Assembly (NCBI GenBank): GCA_003240775.1
Contig: QFNI01000001.1
Location: 62,001 to 126,000, forward strand
Length of the DNA stretch: 64,000 nucleotides
Direction of reading: 5' to 3'
Source of the DNA: Mesorhizobium amorphae
GTDB taxonomy: Bacteria > Pseudomonadota > Alphaproteobacteria > Rhizobiales > Rhizobiaceae
Both the position numbers and the translations under genes were made by a program. The notes below the pieces were generated by a model. It saw nothing but the letters and a program-made list of their open reading frames with translations. It did not search any database and was not told where the DNA came from. Positions 28,260 through 34,716 of the stretch are shown piece by piece (within the stretch, counting starts at the first letter, position 1; every line of letters begins with the position of its first letter).

Positions 28260-29032
28260 GCCCGGATGGTCTGGCGCATCGCGTCGAGCGCGCGGCGCAG
28301 GAGATCGAGGTCCTCCTCGCGCGACAGGCGATGGTCGCCGCCGGGCACGAGGCTGAGCGTCAGGTCGTCGGCGGGCAGGAGGCTCGCGAGCTTCAGCGCA
28401 TGGGTGTGCGGCACGTCGGGATCGGCCAGCCCCTGAATGATGTGGACGGGGCAGAAGGTGTGGATCGGCCGGTCGAGCACGAGGTTGCGGTGCCCGTCCT
28501 CCAGAAGCGCGCGGGTGTAGATGGTGGGCTCCGGCCCGTATTCGGAGGGCTCCGAGACAAAGCCGTCGCGCGCGAGCGCCTCGCGCTGGGCCTCCGTCAG
28601 CCTGGGCTCCACGAGATCGCGCGTGAAATCGGGCGCAGGCGCCAGAAGCACGAGACCCGCCACACGGCCCTTGGGCCCGCCGCGCTCTTCCAGCATGCGA
28701 AGCGCGATCCACGCGCCCATGGAGGAGCCGACCAGGATCTGCGGCCCATCCGTCGCATGGTCGAACACGGCCAAGCTCTCAGTGAGCCAGCGGCTGATCG
28801 TGCCCTCGCGGAACGCCCCGCCGGACTGGCCGTGGCCCGAATAGTCGTGGCGGCAAAAGGCGAGGCCGTTCTCCTGCGCATAGGCCGCGAGCGTCTCGGC
28901 CTTGGTGCCCATCATGTCCGAGCGGTAGCCGCCCAGCCAGACCAGGCCGGGATTCGCGCCCGCCTGCCTGCGGAAGGCTATCGGGCGGCCGTCCACGTCG
29001 ATCTCTGCGGCCGGGGAATTCGTGTCGGTCAT
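28256..29032 (-). CDS. Alpha/beta hydrolase
   Basis: A 258-residue serine hydrolase. The nucleophile elbow is ILVGSSMGAWIAL near residue 103, an oxyanion-type segment WLGGYRSDMMGTKA lies near 32, the acid is probably in GLADPDVP and the His in VPGGDHRLSRE. The layout resembles the ABHD10-like esterase/thioesterase group. Substrate unknown. It is the first gene of a two-gene unit with the BenE-like transporter, which suggests uptake and cleavage of one compound, but that is inference. Confidence 0.85.
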   Translation of the reverse strand: MTDTNSPAAEIDVDGRPIAFRRQAGANPGLVWLGGYRSDMMGTKAETLAAYAQENGLAFCRHDYSGHGQSGGAFREGTISRWLTESLAVFDHATDGPQILVGSSMGAWIALRMLEERGGPKGRVAGLVLLAPAPDFTRDLVEPRLTEAQREALARDGFVSEPSEYGPEPTIYTRALLEDGHRNLVLDRPIHTFCPVHIIQGLADPDVPHTHALKLASLLPADDLTLSLVPGGDHRLSREEDLDLLRRALDAMRQTIRA

Positions 29033-29300
29033 GGCCCGCGGGCTCCGGTGAGGCAGGAGGCTTCTGGCACAGGGCGAAGGCGCGGAAAAGCGCTCCTGCG
29101 GGGCTTTTCAAAGCGGGCCCATGCCCCCATCTGTTGCCAAAAGGCGTGATCCTCACGAAATTTCGTGCTAGGTCGTCCCGGCCCGCCTGCTGCCCGCTTG
29201 ACGGAGCGGCAAAGACGGGCCTAGGCGGCCTGTTGTTCTACGCTCGTGAACCATCCGCCTTTCAGAGCATTTCAGAGCAACAGTCCAGGAGACCACGACC

Positions 29301-29837
29301 ATTCGCAGACCGTTCAAGGCCGCAGCCCCCGTCAAGGATGGGCCCCGTTCCAACCGCGACATCCGCGTGCCGCGTGTGCAGCTGATCGACGCAACCGGCG
29401 CGAACCGCGGCGATGTGAGCATCAACGAAGCCCTTCTGGCCGCCGAGGAGGCCGGGCTCGACTTGGTGGAGATCTCGCCCAACGCGACTCCGCCCGTCTG
29501 CAAGATCCTCGATCTCGGCAAGCTGAAATACGCCAACCAGAAGAAGGCGGCCGAGGCGCGCAAGAACCAGCGGGTCATCGAGATCAAGGAGATCAAGATG
29601 CGCCCCAACATCGATGACCACGACTACGACACCAAGATGAAGGCGGTGCGCCGCTTCTTCGAGGAAGGCGACAAGGTCAAGCTCACGCTGCGCTTCCGCG
29701 GCCGCGAGATGGCCCATATGGAGCTCGGCATGCAGCTCCTGAACAAGGTGCGCGAGGAAACCGCGACCATCGCCAAGGTGGAAGCCGAGCCCAAGCTCGA
29801 AGGCCGCCAGATGATGATGGTGCTCGCGCCCCGATAA
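29301..29837 (+). CDS. infC: Translation initiation factor IF-3, AUU start
   Basis: A 178-residue protein. The conserved beginning RRPFKAAAPVKDGPRSNRDI is only in frame if translation starts at ATT 29301, which has AGGAGA 8 nt upstream; the first GTG (29367) would delete this conserved N-terminal segment. The rare AUU start matches the autoregulated infC of enterobacteria, where IF-3 discriminates against its own non-canonical start. The N-domain (RVQLIDATGANRGDVSINEA), linker and C-domain (MRPNIDDHDYDTKMKAVRRF) are intact. It prevents premature 50S joining and proofreads start codons. Unlike the common infC-rpmI-rplT operon, two unrelated genes separate it from rpmI. Confidence 0.95.
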   Translation: MRRPFKAAAPVKDGPRSNRDIRVPRVQLIDATGANRGDVSINEALLAAEEAGLDLVEISPNATPPVCKILDLGKLKYANQKKAAEARKNQRVIEIKEIKMRPNIDDHDYDTKMKAVRRFFEEGDKVKLTLRFRGREMAHMELGMQLLNKVREETATIAKVEAEPKLEGRQMMMVLAPR

Positions 29838-29850
29838 GGCCGCAATCCGG

Positions 29851-29874
29851 GCGGCATGGCACGCGCCATGCCGC
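29851..29874 (+). terminator. Perfect hairpin after infC
   Basis: GCGGCATGGC (29851-29860) and GCCATGCCGC (29865-29874) form a perfect 10-bp stem with the 4-nt loop ACGC, 13 nt after the infC stop. No U-run follows. It overlaps two candidate ATG codons (29856, 29868) of the next gene, so it may stabilise the infC mRNA or limit translation downstream. Confidence 0.45.
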
Positions 29875-30521
29875 TCCACCAGCCTTCAGCCCCCACCGGT
29901 CCCTCCAGCCAGTCGCCCAAGGCGATGGAGCGCTACCAGCGCCTGCGCCGGGTCGTGCTCGGTGGGGTGATGCTGGTGGTCGGTGCGGTGCTGCTCTTCG
30001 GGCGCTCGCTCCAGACCGAATTCATTCACGAACGGCTCGAGATGATCGGCATCATGCTGATCGTTCTCGGCATCGGCGGACGGCTCTGGTCGATCCTCTA
30101 TATCGGCGGGCGGAAGTCGGCCGAGGTGGTCGCCACCGGCCCCTATTCGGTCACGCGCAACCCGCTTTACGTGTTCTCGGCCATTGCGGCTGCGGGCGTC
30201 GGCGCGCAGATGGGAAGCGTGGCGGCGGCAGTCGGCTTCGCGGTTCTGTGCGCCGCGGCCTTCCACGTCGTGATCCTGCGCGAGGAAGCCTATCTGCGGG
30301 CGCGGCTCGGCACGCCTTACGAGGAATATTGCGCCCGCGTGCCGCGCTTCCTGCCGCGCCTCACGCTTTACCGCGATCAGGAAACCGTCACCTTCCGGCC
30401 GCGCGTGCTGTTCACCACGCTGCGCGACGGGCTCGTCTTCTTTCTCGCCATGCCGCTCTTCGAGATGGTGGAGCGCGCGCAGGACACGGGCGCGCTGCCC
30501 GTCTTCTTCCACATCTGGTAG
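29868..30521 (+). CDS. Isoprenylcysteine carboxyl methyltransferase-like membrane protein
   Basis: About 217 residues with four to five hydrophobic segments. The signature GPYSVTRNPLYVFSAIAA (about 85-105) and the following REEAYLRARLGTPYEEYCARVPRFLP are characteristic of the ICMT/PEMT-like (DUF1295-type) membrane methyltransferase family. A lipid- or isoprenoid-linked methylation is likely but unproven. The start is uncertain: ATG 29856 and 29868 lie inside the infC hairpin, and ATG 29925 (MERYQRLRR) would remove only a Pro/Ser-rich leader. It is convergent with dxr. Confidence 0.75.
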   Translation: MPLHQPSAPTGPSSQSPKAMERYQRLRRVVLGGVMLVVGAVLLFGRSLQTEFIHERLEMIGIMLIVLGIGGRLWSILYIGGRKSAEVVATGPYSVTRNPLYVFSAIAAAGVGAQMGSVAAAVGFAVLCAAAFHVVILREEAYLRARLGTPYEEYCARVPRFLPRLTLYRDQETVTFRPRVLFTTLRDGLVFFLAMPLFEMVERAQDTGALPVFFHIW

Positions 30522-30539
30522 GGCACGATCCGGCGGGGC

Positions 30540-31721
30540 TCAGGGCCCGACCAGTTCCTCCGCCACCGCGCGCGCCGCGCGGTCGGCCTCGTAGACATCC
30601 GCGATCCCGAACGCCCGGGGCAGTCCGGGCAGCAGGCGCTCCATCGCGGCTTCCACGATCTCGGCTATGCGCAGGAAGCCGATGCGGCCCGCGATGAAGG
30701 CTTCGAGCGCGGCTTCCTTGGACCCGTTCAGAACCGCGCCCGCGAGCCCGCCATGGGCAATCGCTTCGCGCGAGAGCCTGAGCGCGGGAAAGCGCGCTTC
30801 GTCGGGCGCGCGGAAGTCGAGGCGGGCGAGCTTCGCGAAATCCAGCCGCTCGACGGACAGATGCGGTCGCTCGGGCCAGCCCAGCGCATAGCCGATGGCC
30901 GTCCGCATGTCGGGCGCGCCGAGCTGCGCCAGAACCGAGCCGTCGCGGTATCCCACCATCGAGTGGATGACGGATTGCGGATGCACCAGCACTTCGAGCG
31001 CCCGGCCGGGCGCACCGAACAGCCGGTCGGCCTCGATCATCTCCAAGGCCTTGTTGAACAGGCTCGCGCTGTCGATGGAGATCTTGGTGCCCATCGACCA
31101 GTTGGGGTGCGCGGCTGCCTGGGCGGGCGTGACGTCGCGCATCCGCTCGATCGGCCAGTCCCGGAACGGCCCGCCCGAAGCGGTCAGGATGATGCGCTCG
31201 ATCGCATCGGGCTGGGTCCGGTCGAGCACCTGGAAGATCGCATTGTGCTCGCTGTCCACGGGAAGCAGCGTGCCGCCCGCGCGCGCTACGGCTTCGGGCA
31301 GGAGCGGCCCCGCGCTCACCAGGCATTCCTTGTTGGCGAGCGCGACCGTCGCGCCCCGTTCGGCAGCAGCGAGGGTGGGCGCGAGCCCAGCCACGCCCAC
31401 GATGCCCGCCATCACCCAGTCGGCGTCCATCCGCGCGGCCTCCACCAGCGCCTCCGCCCCGGCAGCGGCCTCGATGCCCGTTCCCTGAAGCCGCTCCTTG
31501 AGCGCCTCGTAGCGGGCGGGGTCGGCCGTCACGGCGAGCCTGGCGTTCACGTCGCGCGCTTGTCGGGCCAGGAGGTCCACATTGCCCATGCCCGTCACCG
31601 CCAGCACCTCGAACCGCTCGGGGCCGCCCATGTGGCTGATCACGTCGAGCGTCGAAACGCCGATCGAGCCGGTGGAGCCGAAGACTGAGAGCTTGCGGGG
31701 CAGGGGGGAAGCGTCGGTCAT
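30540..31721 (-). CDS. dxr: 1-deoxy-D-xylulose 5-phosphate reductoisomerase
   Basis: A 393-residue protein starting MTDASPLPRKLSVFGSTGSI. The NADPH-binding FGSTGSIGVSTLDVI is at about 12-26, ALANKECLVSAG near 125, the metal-binding PVDSEHNAIFQ near 150, and ASGGPFRDW is the flexible substrate loop. It converts DXP to MEP in the non-mevalonate isoprenoid pathway. Alone on the minus strand, divergent from rpmI; no bamA or rseP follows it as in some proteobacteria. Confidence 0.97.
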   Translation of the reverse strand: MTDASPLPRKLSVFGSTGSIGVSTLDVISHMGGPERFEVLAVTGMGNVDLLARQARDVNARLAVTADPARYEALKERLQGTGIEAAAGAEALVEAARMDADWVMAGIVGVAGLAPTLAAAERGATVALANKECLVSAGPLLPEAVARAGGTLLPVDSEHNAIFQVLDRTQPDAIERIILTASGGPFRDWPIERMRDVTPAQAAAHPNWSMGTKISIDSASLFNKALEMIEADRLFGAPGRALEVLVHPQSVIHSMVGYRDGSVLAQLGAPDMRTAIGYALGWPERPHLSVERLDFAKLARLDFRAPDEARFPALRLSREAIAHGGLAGAVLNGSKEAALEAFIAGRIGFLRIAEIVEAAMERLLPGLPRAFGIADVYEADRAARAVAEELVGP

Positions 31722-31976
31722 GGCCCGCCCATGCCCCATCGGCCAGCCCAAGGGAAGCCTTACCCGTTGCGCTTCCGCCCGGCCCGCGGTATAGCGCGCC
31801 CGTTGAACCGCCCGGCAGGGCATGCCGTGGCGGTTTCTTATGCTGAAAACAAGCTCACTCGGATCCCTTCCGAGCAAAGCGAGAAGCGGTCGACCGACCG
31901 CCGCCGGTTGTCCGGCGTCCTCGCGGAGCCCAGCGCGCAAGCGCTTGGCGTGAGCGCAAGAAACCGGAGAAGCGAA

Positions 31977-32180
31977 ATGCCCAAGATGAAGACGAAATCC
32001 GCCGCCAAGAAACGGTTCAAGATCACTGCCACCGGCAAGGTGCTGGCGCAGGCCGCCGGCAAGCGCCACGGCATGATCAAGCGCTCCAACAAGTTCATCC
32101 GCGACGCCCGCGGCACGATGGTCCTCGCCGAGCCCGATGGGCGCAAGGTCATCAAGAACTTCCTGCCCAACGGCCTCTGA
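31977..32180 (+). CDS. rpmI: 50S ribosomal protein L35
   Basis: A 67-residue basic protein, MPKMKTKSAAKKRFKITATG, ending NFLPNGL, full length for L35. A CGGAGAAGCG site precedes the ATG. It is followed by rplT after 33 nt. About 150 nt of untranslated DNA upstream (31830-31976) contains several short inverted repeats, such as CTTGGCG/CGCAAG, and could be a ribosomal-protein leader, but no known L20-binding structure is recognisable by eye. Confidence 0.96.
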   Translation: MPKMKTKSAAKKRFKITATGKVLAQAAGKRHGMIKRSNKFIRDARGTMVLAEPDGRKVIKNFLPNGL

Positions 32181-32213
32181 GCCCGGCCCAACCGTTTCTG
32201 AGGAGCAAGACAC

Positions 32214-32618
32214 ATGGCACGCGTCAAACGGGGCGTCACCGCCCACGCCAAGCACAAGAAGGTCCTGGACGCCGCTAAGGGCTTCCGCGGCCGCCGCAAG
32301 AACACCATCCGCATCGCCAAGCAGGCCGTTGAGCGCTCGCTCCAGTACGCCTATCGCGATCGCAAGAACCGCAAGCGCAACTTCCGCGCGCTCTGGATCC
32401 AGCGCCTGAACGCCGCCGCCCACGAGCACGGCCTGTCCTATGCCCGCCTGATCGACGGCCTGAACAAGGCCGGCATTCTGATCGACCGCAAGGTCCTGTC
32501 GGACATGGCGATCCACGAGCCCCAGGCGTTTGCCGCCATCGTGGCGCAGGCCAAGACCGCGCTCGAATATCTCAAGGACACGACGCCCGGCGCTTACGAG
32601 CGCGCCGTCGCAGCCTGA
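32214..32618 (+). CDS. rplT: 50S ribosomal protein L20
   Basis: A 134-residue protein starting MARVKRGVTAHAKHKKVLDA with the family RGRRKNTIRIAKQAVE and YAYRDRKNRKRNFRALWIQR stretches that bind 23S rRNA domain I. Slightly longer than the Escherichia coli protein, with an Ala/Thr-rich C-terminal tail. GAGG lies upstream of the ATG. The strong hairpin that follows ends the operon. Confidence 0.97.
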   Translation: MARVKRGVTAHAKHKKVLDAAKGFRGRRKNTIRIAKQAVERSLQYAYRDRKNRKRNFRALWIQRLNAAAHEHGLSYARLIDGLNKAGILIDRKVLSDMAIHEPQAFAAIVAQAKTALEYLKDTTPGAYERAVAA

Positions 32619-32640
32619 AGCCGGCGCCTTTCGTCTCACA

Positions 32641-32678
32641 AGAAACCCGCGCCGGCTTGACCGTCGGCGCGGGTTTCT
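32641..32678 (+). terminator. Terminator between rplT and pheS
   Basis: AGAAACCCGCGCCG (32641-32654) and CGGCGCGGGTTTCT (32665-32678) are a perfect 14-bp stem around a 10-nt loop, followed by GCTTTTCC. It should end the rpmI-rplT transcript and lies only 37 nt before pheS, so pheS must be read through or have a promoter in this gap. Confidence 0.8.
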
Positions 32679-32715
32679 GCTTTTCCGGCCCCACTTCTCG
32701 TGAAGGGTGCACCCT

Positions 32716-33804
32716 GTGACTGACCTCGACTCCCTGGAAAGCGGCCTGATGGCCGCCATCGCCTCCGCCTCCGACGAGGCGGGGATCGAGGCCGTGCGCG
32801 TGTCCGCGCTGGGCAAGAAGGGCACGGTGTCGGAAAAGCTCAAATCCCTGGGCGCGATGGGCGCCGAGGAGCGTCAGGTGGCGGGCCCCGCCATCAACGG
32901 GCTCAAGCTGCGCGTTTCCGACGCCATCGCCGCGCGCAAGGCGCAACTGCGCGAAGCAGCGCTCGACGCCCGCCTCGCGGCTGAAACGCTCGACGTCTCG
33001 CTTCCCGTCCGCCGCTCGCCGGCCGAGGAAGGCCGCATCCACCCGATCTCCCAGGTGATCGACGAGATCGCCGCGATCTTCGGCGATCTCGGCTTCGCCA
33101 TCGCCGAAGGGCCGGACATCGAGACCGACTACTACAACTTCACCGCGCTCAACTTCCCCGAGGGCCACCCGGCCCGCGAGATGCACGACACGTTCTTCCT
33201 CCATCCCGACGCCAGTGGGACACGCAAGGTGCTGCGCACGCACACCTCGCCCGTGCAGATCCGCACGATGGAGAACCAGAAGCCGCCGATCCGCATCGTG
33301 ATCCCCGGCAAGACCTACCGGCAGGATTCGGACGCGACGCATTCGCCGATGTTCCACCAAGTCGAGGGCCTGGTGATCGACCGCTCGGCCAACGTCGCCA
33401 ACATGAAGTGGGTGCTGGAAGAGTTCTGCAAGGCCTTCTTCGAGGTGCCAAGCGTCAACATGCGCTTCCGCCCCTCCTTCTTCCCCTTCACGGAACCGAG
33501 CTTGGAGGTCGACATCCAGTGCGACCGCTCGCGCCCGGGCGAGGTGCGCTTCGGCGAGGGGAACGACTGGATGGAGATCCTGGGCTGCGGCATGGTGCAC
33601 CCGAACGTGCTCAAGGCAGGCGGGCTCGACCCCGACGAGTTCCAGGGCTTCGCCTGGGGCATGGGCATCGACCGCATCGCCATGCTCAAATACGGCATGC
33701 CCGACCTCCGCGCCTTCTTCGATGCCGATGTGCGATGGTTGAAGCACTACGGCTTCCGTCCGCTCGACATGCCCACGCTGTTCGGGGGTCTGAGCGCGGG
33801 CTGA
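32716..33804 (+). CDS. pheS: Phenylalanine-tRNA ligase alpha subunit
   Basis: A 362-residue class II synthetase subunit. An N-terminal coiled coil that binds tRNA spans about 1-90, class II motif 2 lies around RIVIPGKTYRQDSDATHSPM (about 205-220) and motif 3 in FAWGMGIDRIAMLKYG (about 315-330). It activates phenylalanine and forms a heterotetramer with PheT. The GTG at 32716 is preferred because AAGG lies 10 nt upstream; GTG 32707 is possible. pheT normally follows directly, but here three genes intervene. Confidence 0.97.
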   Translation: MTDLDSLESGLMAAIASASDEAGIEAVRVSALGKKGTVSEKLKSLGAMGAEERQVAGPAINGLKLRVSDAIAARKAQLREAALDARLAAETLDVSLPVRRSPAEEGRIHPISQVIDEIAAIFGDLGFAIAEGPDIETDYYNFTALNFPEGHPAREMHDTFFLHPDASGTRKVLRTHTSPVQIRTMENQKPPIRIVIPGKTYRQDSDATHSPMFHQVEGLVIDRSANVANMKWVLEEFCKAFFEVPSVNMRFRPSFFPFTEPSLEVDIQCDRSRPGEVRFGEGNDWMEILGCGMVHPNVLKAGGLDPDEFQGFAWGMGIDRIAMLKYGMPDLRAFFDADVRWLKHYGFRPLDMPTLFGGLSAG

Positions 33805-33805
33805 C

Positions 33806-34039
33806 ATGCCGACCGTTCTGCGGGAAGCGGGCCTCCGCTTCCACTTCTTCTCGGGCGATGGGCACGAGCCGCCGCACGTCCATGTCGATGGGCATGGCCG
33901 GAAGGCGAAAATCTGGCTGGGAAGCCTGGAAGTCGCGAAGAACGGCGGCTTCAACGAAGCCGAACTGAGCCGCATCACGCGGATCGTGTTCGAAAATCGG
34001 GAAACACTGCTGGGAGCGTGGAATGACTTCTTTGCATGA
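33806..34039 (+). CDS. DUF4160 protein, possible member of a toxin-antitoxin-like pair
   Basis: A 77-residue protein, MPTVLREAGLRFHFFSGDGHE, with the family core EPPHVHVDGHGRKAKIWL and FNEAELSRITRIVFENRETLL. DUF4160 proteins are recurrently encoded next to DUF2442 proteins, as here, and the pair has been suspected of being a toxin-antitoxin system; I know of no firm mechanism. It starts 1 nt after the pheS stop and overlaps the next gene by 17 nt. Confidence 0.8.
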   Translation: MPTVLREAGLRFHFFSGDGHEPPHVHVDGHGRKAKIWLGSLEVAKNGGFNEAELSRITRIVFENRETLLGAWNDFFA

Positions 34040-34301
34040 CTACCCGGAAGAGCAACGGCCGGTCGAGGCATGGTGCGATCCGCATCAGGTCCATGTCCGC
34101 TTGGCGGATGGCCGCGAGGTGGTGACGCCGCTCTGGTGGTATCCGCGCCTGCTCAACGCGTCGCCCGCGCAGCGCAACACGGTGGAACTGATGCTGGACG
34201 GCGTGCACTGGCCCGACGTGGACGAGGACCTGTCGGTCGACGGGATGCTGCGGGGCCGCAAGGCGCCTGGCGCCATCGCGCCCCAGATCGCGGCGGAATG
34301 A
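34023..34301 (+). CDS. DUF2442 protein, partner of DUF4160
   Basis: A 92-residue protein. The family core is VHVRLADGREVVTPLWWYPRL followed by a hydrophobic stretch and GVHWPDVDEDLSVDGMLRG. The ATG overlaps the DUF4160 gene by 17 nt, so the two are coupled. Function unknown; the likely role is as the second half of a two-gene module, possibly the antitoxin. The Ala/Pro/Ile-rich tail is probably flexible. Confidence 0.8.
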   Translation: MTSLHDYPEEQRPVEAWCDPHQVHVRLADGREVVTPLWWYPRLLNASPAQRNTVELMLDGVHWPDVDEDLSVDGMLRGRKAPGAIAPQIAAE

Positions 34302-34305
34302 TCTG

Positions 34306-34701
34306 ATGCCCCATCACGCCTCCTGCCGATGCGGCTCGATCGGCGCGGAGTCCCGCGCTGCGCCCTTTCTCGTCTCCTATTGCCACTGCCGCGACTGCCG
34401 CAAGCAGACGGGCGCGCCCGTGTCCGCCTTTGTCGGCTTCCGCGAGGGCGACCTTTCCTTCACCGGCAACCCCCAGCGCTGGCGCGTCGGGCCCGTGGAG
34501 CGGTCGTTCTGCGCGCAGTGCGGCAGCCAGATCGGCTATCGCGACGACGACCTGCCCGGCGAGGTCTACCTCTTCTTGGGCTTCATGGACGAGCCCGAGC
34601 GCTATCCGCCCACGCTCCACGCCTTTGAGACGCGGCGCCTGCCCTTTCTCCACATCGACGACGACCTGCCCCGCTATCCCGACTTCTCCGTCGAGCGCTG
34701 A
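34306..34701 (+). CDS. GFA/CENP-V family zinc protein (glutathione-dependent formaldehyde-activating-like)
   Basis: A 131-residue protein. Zinc ligands are visible: C7 and C9 (CRCGSI), C26, C28 and C31 (YCHCRDC), and C69 and C72 (FCAQCG). The GFA family includes the S-hydroxymethylglutathione synthase of Paracoccus, but many members do other thiol chemistry, so formaldehyde activation is not assured. It lies 4 nt after the DUF2442 stop and 15 nt before pheT. It is the third guest gene in the pheS-pheT gap. Confidence 0.85.
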   Translation: MPHHASCRCGSIGAESRAAPFLVSYCHCRDCRKQTGAPVSAFVGFREGDLSFTGNPQRWRVGPVERSFCAQCGSQIGYRDDDLPGEVYLFLGFMDEPERYPPTLHAFETRRLPFLHIDDDLPRYPDFSVER

Positions 34702-34716
34702 ACCGGACCAAGACCC

